Positions 32,167 through 40,103 of a stretch of 64,000 nucleotides of DNA are shown piece after piece; position 1 is the stretch's first letter, and each line of letters starts with the position of its first letter. Below the pieces are notes generated by a model. The model was not told the origin of the DNA. It saw only the letters and a list, made by a program, of their open reading frames with translations, and did not search any database. This DNA comes from Amycolatopsis alkalitolerans (lineage in GTDB: Bacteria > Actinomycetota > Actinomycetes > Mycobacteriales > Pseudonocardiaceae), in contig NZ_VDFW01000016.1 in assembly GCF_006152065.1 (NCBI RefSeq), positions 86,357 to 150,356 of the forward strand. Direction: 5' to 3'. A program made the translations under genes and the position numbers.

Positions 32167-34506
32167 TCACTCAGTGGTTTCGTCCGCGTCGCGCCCCCGG
32201 CGGGTGCCCCGGTGGAACGCCGAGATCGTGCCCAGGGTCCGGGTGGCGTACCGCTCGTGGTCCGTCGCCTCCAAGTCCGGATCGTCGCGTAGCTGAGCGA
32301 CGAGGTTCTGCTGCGGTTCGCGCTGCGGCAGCGGCGGGCGTTCCCTGCGCACCGGCGCGGTTTCCGGCTCCGGCGGCAGCATCGTCGTCACCGCGCGCGC
32401 CGGTTCCGGTGCGGGCGCGGCGGGTGCCGGCGGGCGGCGCCGGGGCTCCGGTGAGGGCGGCTCGCGGCGTTCGCCACCGGTCCGCGCCATGGGCTGCTCG
32501 TCGAACGCGGCGACCTGAGCCGCGCCGCGGAACTCGGGCTCGGCGCTGTCGGCCACCTCGTCTCCCGTCGCCAGCAGTTCGGTCGGAATGAGCACTGTAG
32601 CGCGAGTGCCGCCGTAGCGGGACGTGTCGAACATGACGTTGATGCCCAGCCGGGCGGCCAGCCGCGCGACCACGAACAGGCCGAGGCTCGCGTCCGCCTT
32701 GAGCGCCATCGCGTCGAACTCGGGCGGCTCAGCCATCATCCGGTTGGCCCAGTCGCGGACCTCGTCGGTCATGCCGAGCCCCTGATCGGCGACGTCGACG
32801 ACGACCCCGCGCGCGACCCGGGTACTGGTCATGTGCACCTGGGATCCGGGCGGGGAGAACGACGTCGCGTTGTCGACGAGTTCGGCGACGAGGTGGATCG
32901 TGTCGGCCACCGCGGCGCCGGTGATCGCCACCTGCGGCACGGCCTCCACCTCGACCCTGGCGAAATGCTCGGTCTCCGACACCGCCGCGCGCAGCACGTC
33001 CATCAGCCACACCGGTTTGCGCCAGCGCCGCCCCGGCTGCTTGCCCCCGAGGATGATCAGGTTCTCCGTGGTGCGGCGGGCGCGGGTGGCGAGGTGGTCA
33101 AGCTGGAACAGTCCCTTGAGCTGATCCGGCTTGTCCTCCTGGCTCTCCATCCGGTCGAGGATCTGCAACTGCCGGTGCACCAGGCCCTGATTGCGGTGCG
33201 CGATACCGAGGAACACGTTGTTCACACCGCTTCGGGCCTTCGCCTCGCTCGCCGCGGCGTTGACCGCGGTCAGCTGCGCCATGTTGAACGCCTCGGCCAC
33301 CTGGCCGATCTCGTCGCGGCCGTGGTCGAGCCGTGGCAGCTCGGCGTTCATGTCGACCGATTCGCCGATCTTGAGCCGGTTCACGATGCTCGGCAGGCGC
33401 GTCTGCGCCAGCGCGAGGGAATCGTCGCGCAGGCGCTGCAACCGGGTCACCAGCGTCCGGTCCACCAGGGTCCGCGAAACCCGGATCGCGACGTAGATCG
33501 ACGCGATGGTGGCCAGCAGCGCGGCGATACTGCCGAGGATCGCGTTGCGCAGGTTGGTGTTCCCGTCCGCGAGCGCCTGGCTGGAGACCCGGTCGGCCTG
33601 GTCGACGGTGAGCCCGACGAGGCTGGTGGAGACCTGACCGGTGACCGTGCGCCAGTCGCTTTCGAGCACGGGCAGGCCGCCGGAGTTCTGGCGGAACGAA
33701 CCCGGGCCGCGGGTGATGATCGCGTCCTCGTCGGCCGCGAGCCGCTGCCACGCGTCGCTCGCCGTCAGCTGCTGGTACCGGGCGGCGGCATCGGGCACCA
33801 TGAACGGGGCGAGTTTCGCCAGCGCCGTGCGATAGGCCCCGACCAGCTGAGCGAACTGCAGGTGGTCGGCCGGGGTGAGCACACCGGCGGCGAACGCGCT
33901 CGACACGAGTGACGCGGCCCGCGACATCTCGTCCGAGGCGCGGAAGATCTCGGTGGCCCCGATCGCGCCCTGGGTCGCGGTCACGTCCGGCACCGTGCGG
34001 GCCTGCGCGTCGAACAGTTCGGCCGAGGTGTCGATGAGATGGTTGTAGAAGTCGTTGACCTGCGCCTTGCTCGCGGTCCGCAGATCGACCTGGGTGCGGA
34101 TGACCGGCAACTGGTCGAGGTTCGTCTCGAGGTTGCGCATCCGCTGGGCGATGTCGTTCGGCGCCATACCGGCCGCCGAGTCCATCGCCGAGCGCAGGCT
34201 GGCCAGGTTCGGATCGATCGACTGCTGCTGTTGCTGCAGATCGGGCAGCGTGACCGCGTCGCCGTCGAGGTAGACCAGGCTCAGCTGCCGTTCCTGTTGC
34301 AGGGCACCGAGTGCGGTGACGGCGGGGATCGACACGTCCTGCACGGTCGAGGCCACGGTCCGTACGTAGATGCCCTGGATGACGAAGTACGCGGAGCCGC
34401 CGATCCACATCACCAGCAGCGTGATACTGGGAATCAGCACGGTTCCCGTCAAACGCTTCCTGATCGACTTGTGGCCCTCGACGCCCGTCTGCTCTTTTCT
34501 CTTCAC
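32167..34506 (-). CDS. cvnA: Conservon sensor histidine kinase-like protein (CvnA-like)
   Basis: A 779-residue membrane sensor. TM1 lies at about 22-45 (LIPSITLLVMWIGGSAYFVI), then a nitrate-sensor-like extracytoplasmic domain of about 300 residues, TM2 (LGSIAALLATIASIYVAIRV), a HAMP region, an atypical dimerisation helix (FLGIAHRNQGLVHRQLQILD) and a HATPase domain (AELVDNATSFSPPGS, VADQGLGMTD). A Pro/Arg-rich, probably disordered tail of about 170 residues ends the protein. Start GTG 34506 has GGAG upstream. No cognate response regulator is nearby, as usual for conservons, where output goes through CvnB-D. Confidence 0.92.
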   Translation of the reverse strand: MKRKEQTGVEGHKSIRKRLTGTVLIPSITLLVMWIGGSAYFVIQGIYVRTVASTVQDVSIPAVTALGALQQERQLSLVYLDGDAVTLPDLQQQQQSIDPNLASLRSAMDSAAGMAPNDIAQRMRNLETNLDQLPVIRTQVDLRTASKAQVNDFYNHLIDTSAELFDAQARTVPDVTATQGAIGATEIFRASDEMSRAASLVSSAFAAGVLTPADHLQFAQLVGAYRTALAKLAPFMVPDAAARYQQLTASDAWQRLAADEDAIITRGPGSFRQNSGGLPVLESDWRTVTGQVSTSLVGLTVDQADRVSSQALADGNTNLRNAILGSIAALLATIASIYVAIRVSRTLVDRTLVTRLQRLRDDSLALAQTRLPSIVNRLKIGESVDMNAELPRLDHGRDEIGQVAEAFNMAQLTAVNAAASEAKARSGVNNVFLGIAHRNQGLVHRQLQILDRMESQEDKPDQLKGLFQLDHLATRARRTTENLIILGGKQPGRRWRKPVWLMDVLRAAVSETEHFARVEVEAVPQVAITGAAVADTIHLVAELVDNATSFSPPGSQVHMTSTRVARGVVVDVADQGLGMTDEVRDWANRMMAEPPEFDAMALKADASLGLFVVARLAARLGINVMFDTSRYGGTRATVLIPTELLATGDEVADSAEPEFRGAAQVAAFDEQPMARTGGERREPPSPEPRRRPPAPAAPAPEPARAVTTMLPPEPETAPVRRERPPLPQREPQQNLVAQLRDDPDLEATDHERYATRTLGTISAFHRGTRRGRDADETTE

Positions 34507-34959
34507 GACGCTCCATGGGAGGCTGGAATCACTGCCGGCGAACCCACTACGGGAAGGTAGTGAACCACCCTTGTCAAGCTCATTGTCGACAAAGGATGAA
34601 ATGGTTTTCCCAGCCGGCCGCGCCTGCCTCGCCCGCCATTCCCGATTCGGGAACCCCGCCCTGTTTCGCACGAAGACCACCGACCGTCCGACTGTCATCC
34701 TGTCGGCGCAGATCATTGCGCACCGTGCCGGACGGTCCACCCACACCCCCCTATTGGGGCCATAAGCCCACACCACACGGGGTCCCCGCACCGCCGGCCA
34801 CCGCGGCGCGCCGGATCCACCCGGCCACCGCGGCTCCCCAGGAGGGCGTCGCCTGAAAGCGCTTTCCAGGAAAGGTGGCGAACTGGTCCGAGTGCCACGG
34901 AGACGATTTCGAACTTCTGATCTCATCGAGGACTCGCGCACATTCTGGACACGGGCCGC
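34507..34959. other. Spacer between conservon and HTH-PASTA gene
   Basis: No gene is supported in this 453-bp stretch. It contains TTGTCGACAA (about 34583-34592) and nearby TTGACA on the minus strand, likely part of the cvnA promoter. A LacI-family-like palindrome TGAAAGCGCTTTCCA lies at 34854-34868 (exact core GAAAGCGCTTTC). No LacI-type gene is in the window. Confidence 0.5.
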
Positions 34960-34979
34960 CTGTCAGGCTACCCTGACAG
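34960..34979. promoter_or_regulatory. Perfect inverted repeat over the HTH-PASTA promoter
   Basis: CTGTCAGG-CTAC-CCTGACAG (8-bp arms, 4-bp spacer) ends one base before the ATG at 34981 and covers the TACCCT -10. Binding there would block transcription start, so it is probably the autoregulatory operator of the HTH protein it precedes. Confidence 0.65.
34969..34974 (+). promoter_or_regulatory. Leaderless -10 element (TACCCT)
   Basis: TACCCT ends 6 nt before ATG 34981, inside the inverted repeat. Confidence 0.45.
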
Positions 34980-34980
34980 C

Positions 34981-35631
34981 ATGCACGAGAATGCGGACTT
35001 GTGGCCCGAGGGCCAGCAGGCATGGCGCCGCCTGGCGTGGTGGCGCGAGAACACGCCCGACGGCGACGACGCGCTGACGGCGCTGTCCGATCTCGGGCTC
35101 GTCCGGCGCCTGCTCGACCAGACCGAGTTCGACGCGGTCCGGACCGCCCGCTCCGCCGGCAAACCCTGGTCGGAGATCGCGGTCCGGCTCGGTGTCACGC
35201 GGCAGTCGGCCTGGGAGCGCTGGCGCGACCTCGACGAAGCACCCCAGCCCGAACGCGATCTCGCGGTGCAGATACGCGAACGCGCCGGCGCGGAGGTCGC
35301 GGGCCGGCGGCGCCGCCAGGGGACGGTCAAGGTGCCGAACGTGATCGGCAGGTCCTTCGACGACGCGCGCGCACTGCTGGCCAAGAACGATCTCATGGCG
35401 GCGAGCCCGGATCCGGACGAACCCGCCTTGCCCGAGAGCGACTGGCACGAAGCCGTTGTCGTGGACCAGAGCCCCGAGTCCGGCGCGAAGGTGCCGCCCG
35501 GATCGGCCGTGACGCTGTGGCTCCGCCGCGGCGGCGGCGGTTCCGGCGTGCGGGAACCGCGCCGCCCCAAACCGGATCCCAAGACCGGCCGCAAGATGCG
35601 CGACGAGGTGACGGGCGAAACGGTCACCTGA
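34981..35631 (+). CDS. Helix-turn-helix protein with C-terminal PASTA domain
   Basis: A 216-residue cytoplasmic-looking protein with no signal or membrane segment. An N-terminal HTH (residues about 38-75: FDAVRTARSAGKPWSEIAVR, LGVTRQSAWERW) is followed by a basic linker and one PASTA domain (about 115-180: VKVPNVIGRSFDDARALLAK, then VVVDQSPESGAKVPPGSAVT). PASTA domains usually sit outside the cell on PknB-type kinases, so a DNA-binding PASTA protein is unusual. The inverted repeat over its promoter suggests autorepression. The tail (PKPDPKTGRKMRDEV) is basic. It ends directly against a truncated P-type ATPase in the same frame. Confidence 0.8.
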   Translation: MHENADLWPEGQQAWRRLAWWRENTPDGDDALTALSDLGLVRRLLDQTEFDAVRTARSAGKPWSEIAVRLGVTRQSAWERWRDLDEAPQPERDLAVQIRERAGAEVAGRRRRQGTVKVPNVIGRSFDDARALLAKNDLMAASPDPDEPALPESDWHEAVVVDQSPESGAKVPPGSAVTLWLRRGGGGSGVREPRRPKPDPKTGRKMRDEVTGETVT

Positions 35632-37464
35632 AACCTGCCGGAACGAAGCCGGTTCTCGCTGCTGCTCGTCCAGGTCGCCGCCGTTCTGACGGCCTCGATC
35701 TTCGTCCTGAACGTGGTGCTGCACCGGCCGGTCATCGACGCCCTGCTGTTCTCGCTCGCGATCGCCGTCGGGATCACCCCGCAGCTGCTCCCGGCCGTGG
35801 TCTCCGCGAGCCTCGCCGCCGGCTCGCGGCTGATGAGCAAGCGGAAGGTGCTCGTCAAGCGGCTCGTCTGCATCGAGGATCTCGGCGACGTGGGCATGCT
35901 GTTCACCGACAAGACCGGCACCCTGACCGAGGGCCGGATCAGCTTCATGCGCGCCACCTCGGACGAGGCACTGCGCTGGGGATTGCTGAGCAGCGATCCC
36001 GAGGGCAACGCACTCGACAGCGCGCTGTGGGCCTCCCCCGCGGCGCGCACCGCGGACACCGGCGGCTATCACCGGGTCGCGGACCTGCCCTTCGACCACG
36101 AGCGCCGGATGTCCTCGGTCCTGCTGGAGAAATCCGGGCGGACACTGGTCACGAAAGGCGCCCCGGAGGCGGTGTTCGACCGGTGCGCCGATGTCCCTGC
36201 CGCGATGCGGTCCGCGCTCGACGACGAGTTCTCCGCCGGGAACCGGGTCGTCGCGGTCGCGCTGCGCCGGGCCGACGAGCTCACCACGGTCACCGCCGCG
36301 GACGAGCGGGACCTGCGCCTGGCCGGGCTGCTCGTGTTCCTCGACGCGCCGAAACGGGGTGCCGCCGAAGCCCTGGACCGCCTGGCCCGGCTGGGCATCA
36401 CCGTGAAGGTGGTGACCGGAGACAACCCCGCCGTCGCGGTCAAGGTGTGTGAGGAACTGGGACTGGCCGTCGAGGGCACGCTCACCGGAGCCGAGCTCGA
36501 CCGGCTCGACGACGAGCAGCTCGCCACCGCGCTGGCGACCACCACCGTGTTCGCGCGAGTCAGCCCGCAGCACAAGGCACGCATCGTCGGTGTGCGGCGG
36601 CGTACGCATGGCGATGTCGCGTTCCTCGGCGACGGGGTCAACGACGCCCTCGCGCTGCACGCCGCCGATGTGGGGGTCTCCGTGGACTCCGCGACCGACG
36701 TCGCGAAGGATTCGGCCGACGTGATCCTGCTGGAGAAGGACCTGCACGTGCTGGCCGACGGGGTGATGGCGGGGCGGCGGATCTTCGCCAACACGATGAA
36801 GTACGTCCTGATGGGCACGTCGAGCAACTTCGGCAACATGTTCAGCGCCGCGGGCGCCTCGCTGCTGCTGGGTTTCCTGCCGATGTTGCCTTCGCAGATC
36901 CTGCTGAACAACCTGCTGTACGACACCAGCCAGCTGGCGATCCCCAGCGACGAGGTCGACCCGGAGCAGCTGGCCGGACCGGCGCGCTGGGACGTCGGGT
37001 TCATCCGGCGGTTCATGCTGTTCTTCGGCCCGATCAGCTCGGTGTTCGACTTCGTGACGTTCGGGGTCATGCTGTGGGTGTTCCACGCCGGGCCGCCGGA
37101 GTTCCGCACCGGCTGGTTCGTCGAGTCCCTCGCCACGCAGACGCTCGTGCTGTTCGCCATCCGGACGCGCCGGACCCCGTTCTTCCGGAGCCGGCCCAGC
37201 CTGCCGTTGCTGCTGTCCGCGCTCGGCGTCATCGTCGCCGGGGCGATCCTGCCCGCGACCCCGCTCGCCAAGGAGCTCGGTTTCCACCCGCTGCCGTTCG
37301 CGTTCTTCGCCACGCTCGCCGGGATGGTCGTGTGCTATCTCGGGCTCGTCGAGCTGGGCAAACGCCTCTTCTTCGGGCGCGCCGCCCCGCCGGCCGGGCC
37401 CAAGCCCCGCATCGAGAACCGGCATCTGCGGCGGCGGGCCGCGCGGTTCAGCCTGCGACGGTGA
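35632..37464 (+). pseudogene. Mg-type P-type ATPase, 5'-truncated
   Basis: The reading frame is open from 35632 to 37464 (about 610 residues) and matches the C-terminal two-thirds of MgtA/MgtB-type P3 ATPases. It has the TM4 region AVGITPQLLPAVVSASLAAG, the phosphorylation motif DKTGTLTEG, KGAPE, TGDN, and hinge GDGVNDALAL, followed by six C-terminal helices. The N-terminal helices TM1-2 and the actuator domain with its TGES motif, about 250-300 residues, are absent. The sequence joins the stop of the HTH-PASTA gene with only about 10 nt between, and the first possible internal start (GTG 35713) is inside TM3. It should be non-functional as a pump. Confidence 0.8.
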
Positions 37465-38046
37465 CTACTCGCCCCAGCGGCGGAAGAGCGTGTGCGCGAT
37501 GCCGAACTGGTCGAGCACCTTGCCGACGATCTGCGAGATGAGCTCGTCGACGCTCGCCGGGCGGTGGTAGAGCGCCAGCACCGGCGGGAAGACCGTCGCG
37601 CCGGCGAGGGTGACCGTCTCCATGTTGCGGATGTGGACCAGGTTCAGCGGGCTCTCCCGCGCCACCAGGACCAGCCGGCGGCGCTCCTTCAAGGTGACGT
37701 CGGCGGCGCGGGTGAGCAGGTTGTCCGAGTTTCCGGTGGCGATGTTCGACAGCGTCCGCATCGAGCACGGGACGACCACCATGCCCTGGGTCAGGAACGA
37801 ACCGGACGCGATCGCGGCGCCCAGATCGCGCGGGTCGTAGCTGACGTCGGCGAGCGACGCGACCTGGTCCGGGTCGAGGCCGGCCTCCAGCTCGATACTG
37901 CGCCGGGCGCCCTCGCTCAGCACGAAATGGGTCTCGACGGCCTTGAACGCACGCAGCTCGGTGAGCAGCGCGATGCCCAGCTGAGGCGCGCTCGAACCGG
38001 ACATGCCGACCACCAGCCGCGACCGGTCCTCACCGTCGTTGGTCAT
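37465..38046 (-). CDS. ubiX: UbiX-like flavin prenyltransferase
   Basis: A 193-residue flavoprotein fold: RLVVGMSGSSAPQLGIALLT (FMN-phosphate loop), a Ser/Thr-rich SFLTQGMVVVPCSMRTLSNI motif and ESPLNLVHIRNMETVTLAGA with the conserved Glu and Arg. UbiX makes prenylated FMN, the cofactor of UbiD decarboxylases, and a UbiD gene lies just across the spacer in the opposite direction. An ATG four codons upstream (38058) is an alternative start. The 3' end abuts the truncated ATPase gene without a gap. Confidence 0.9.
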   Translation of the reverse strand: MTNDGEDRSRLVVGMSGSSAPQLGIALLTELRAFKAVETHFVLSEGARRSIELEAGLDPDQVASLADVSYDPRDLGAAIASGSFLTQGMVVVPCSMRTLSNIATGNSDNLLTRAADVTLKERRRLVLVARESPLNLVHIRNMETVTLAGATVFPPVLALYHRPASVDELISQIVGKVLDQFGIAHTLFRRWGE

Positions 38047-38209
38047 GGTCGCCACCATAACGGCCAGGAGGTCTGACGACCAAATAGACAGCTCCGCGGA
38101 TTTCCCTGGTGGAGCAGCCTGTGTTGCACGCGCGTTAAAGCCTTGTGGCAACCAGTATCGATATCTGAGACGGTCTTGTGCCCCCGAAACAGCCGACCTA
38201 TGGTTCGAC

Positions 38210-38224
38210 AGACGTCAGACGTCC
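38210..38224. promoter_or_regulatory. GntR operator copy 1
   Basis: AGACGTC-A-GACGTCC, nearly identical to the perfect palindrome upstream of the GntR gene (41389-41403). It lies 6 nt before a strong Shine-Dalgarno sequence (AGGAGG) and TTG start at 38241, that is, at the head of the catabolic operon. Confidence 0.7.
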
Positions 38225-38240
38225 GATCTAGGAGGCAGTC

Positions 38241-38425
38241 TTGACGAGCCGCACCCAGGACGACCTCGACCGGCGCTACCGGCGGACGGTCCACACTGGA
38301 CAAGTCGCGGTGGGCCCACGACCCGGACGTGTACCTGATGGACGAGCCGTTCGGGCCGCTGGACGCGCAGATGCGGATCCGGCTCGGCGCGGAGTTCCTC
38401 TCGATCTGGGAGACGCACCGAATGC
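38241..38425 (+). pseudogene. Remnant of operon start and nitrate/taurine-type ABC ATPase
   Basis: After AGGAGG, a TTG-started frame gives about 15 plausible residues (MTSRTQDDLDRRYRR) and then loses sense. In another frame (38287-38421) the DNA reads RSTLDKSRWAHDPDVYLMDE followed by PFGPLDAQ, then RIRLGAEFLSIWETHR, which is the Walker B and D-loop region of an SsuB/TauB/NrtD-type ATPase. The few residues before (GRSTL) resemble a Walker A. So at least one internal deletion has removed most of the ATPase, and the first gene of the operon is lost. The operon promoter and operator remain in front of UbiD. Confidence 0.6.
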
Positions 38426-38488
38426 CACGACCACGTGCCCGCCGGCGCGTTGCGGGCCCGCTGTCCCGCGATGGAGAGGACTCGCGTC

Positions 38489-39907
38489 ATGACGAAGGAT
38501 CTCCGGACTTTCCTGACAGACCTGGTGAAGCAGGATCCGGGCGGCCTCAAGCAGGTGAGCGCCCCCGTCGACCCCCGGTTCGGCATCACCGCATACGGCG
38601 CGTGGTACGACGAACGGGCCGAGTATCCCGCGCTGCTGTTCACCGACGTGTCCGGTGTGGACATCCCGTGCCTGACCAACCTCGTCGCCACGCACGAGAG
38701 AATGGCGCTGGCGCTCGGGGTGCCGGTCGAGACGCTCACCCGCACTTCGCTCGCGGGCCAGCACCGGGCGGCGCATCCGCCGGTGCGGGTCACCGAAGCC
38801 CCCGTACAGGAAGTGATCTGGACCGGTGACGACGCCGATCTGCGGCGGTTGCCGATCCCCACGCACAACGAGCTGGACGGTGGGCCCTTCCTCACCGCCG
38901 CGGTGGCCCTCATGCGCGATCCCGATTCCGGCGCCCTCAACGCCGGGATCTACCGCCACCACGTCTACGACGGCAAGCGCATGGGCGTGTGGTTCTTCGG
39001 CTCGCACGACGGCGGCACCATCTACCGCCGCTACGCCGAACGAGGCGAGCCCACGCCGGTCGCCATCGTCATCGGGCACCATCCGGCGTTCCTCATGGGC
39101 GCGGTGTCGCGGGTGCCGGGTATCGGCGGCGAGTACGACGCGGCCGGGGCGTTCCTCGGGGAACCGGTGGAGCTGGTCCCGGCGCTGACGTCGGACCTGC
39201 TCGTCCCGGCACGGGCCGAGATCGTGCTCGAAGGCCGCATCCTGGCGGAGGAACGCGCCGAGGAGGGCCCGTTCGCGGAGTGGCCGGGACACTACGTCGG
39301 CGGCGGGCTCAAACCGGTGATCGAGATCGACACGATCACGATGCGCCGGGACGCGATCTTCCAGGACATCCAGGCCTCGGGCCGCGAGCACCGGCTGATG
39401 GGGGCACTGCCACGGATTGCGAGCATCCACGAGGCCGTCCGGCAGAAGGTCCCGGGGCTCAAGGCGGTCAACATCCCGCTGCACACGCGGATGCACTGCT
39501 ACCTGTCCATTCGCAAGCAGTTCGACAGCGATCCGACCAGGGCCGCCTTCGCCGCGTTCAACACCGAACCGGAGAACCTGCGAGCGGTGATCGTCGTGGA
39601 CGACGACATCGACGTGTACGACGAGCGCGAGGTTTCCTGGGCGATCGGCACCCGATTCGACGCGGCGCGGGACCTGCAGATCATTCCACAGTGGAACGGC
39701 CCGGGCGGGCTGCTGCCGACCAACTGGCGCTACGACGCCGAGGGCGGCCGCACCCCGCGCATGTCCTCGGCGGTCATCGTCGACGCGACCAAACCCGCGC
39801 CACCGGTCGTGTTCCCGCCAAGGGCGCGGGTGCCCGGGGAAGCGGTGCGCGCCGTGGACACCGCCGCGGTGCACGACGTCACCTCGGTCGCGGGCCTGTG
39901 GGACTAG
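38489..39907 (+). CDS. ubiD: UbiD-family (prFMN-dependent) decarboxylase
   Basis: A 472-residue UbiD-fold enzyme for reversible decarboxylation of aromatic, heteroaromatic or alpha,beta-unsaturated acids. The prenyl-FMN/Mn-binding region NAGIYRHHVYDGKRMGVWFF is present, as are GHHPAFLMGAVSRVPGIGGE and the catalytic Glu/Arg/Glu region EIVLEGRILAEERAEEGPFAEWPG. ATG 38489 with GGAGAGGA upstream is preferred. The divergent ubiX supplies the cofactor. It is the first intact gene of the GntR-controlled catabolic run. The substrate is unknown; the nearby lactam-opening and hydro-lyase genes favour an N-heterocyclic acid. Confidence 0.9.
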   Translation: MTKDLRTFLTDLVKQDPGGLKQVSAPVDPRFGITAYGAWYDERAEYPALLFTDVSGVDIPCLTNLVATHERMALALGVPVETLTRTSLAGQHRAAHPPVRVTEAPVQEVIWTGDDADLRRLPIPTHNELDGGPFLTAAVALMRDPDSGALNAGIYRHHVYDGKRMGVWFFGSHDGGTIYRRYAERGEPTPVAIVIGHHPAFLMGAVSRVPGIGGEYDAAGAFLGEPVELVPALTSDLLVPARAEIVLEGRILAEERAEEGPFAEWPGHYVGGGLKPVIEIDTITMRRDAIFQDIQASGREHRLMGALPRIASIHEAVRQKVPGLKAVNIPLHTRMHCYLSIRKQFDSDPTRAAFAAFNTEPENLRAVIVVDDDIDVYDEREVSWAIGTRFDAARDLQIIPQWNGPGGLLPTNWRYDAEGGRTPRMSSAVIVDATKPAPPVVFPPRARVPGEAVRAVDTAAVHDVTSVAGLWD

Positions 39908-39918
39908 GAAGGAAGACG

Positions 39919-40074
39919 ATGTCGATCACGTTCACCGTGAACGGGCGAGCGGTCACCGTGGCGGCGCCGCCCCTGCGCGCACTGGCCGACGTGCCGCGCG
40001 ACGGCCTCGGCCGCACCGGCACGAAACTCGGCTACCGCGCCAGGGACGAGCTGCACCCGGTGCAGCAGGCCTGA
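39919..40074 (+). pseudogene. N-terminal remnant of a [2Fe-2S] molybdenum-hydroxylase subunit
   Basis: A 51-residue frame with a good ribosome-binding site begins MSITFTVNGRAVTVAAPPLR and continues to GRTGTKLG, the conserved start of CoxS/XdhC-type small subunits. Normally CxxGxCGxC follows directly. Here it switches to YRARDELHPVQQA and stops, so all cluster cysteines and the second domain are missing. It is an internal deletion that has also removed the partner subunits. It implies that the locus once encoded an aromatic or heterocycle hydroxylase. Confidence 0.7.
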
Positions 40075-40103
40075 AGCCGCCCTCAGGAACCAGGAGAATC
40101 ACG

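Noticed and set aside
27694..38090. Recurring AATAGACA words at about 27694, 27752 and 38080
   Set aside because: The common stretch is only eight bases, the flanks do not align, and the positions relative to genes differ. Chance in AT-richer spacers is sufficient.
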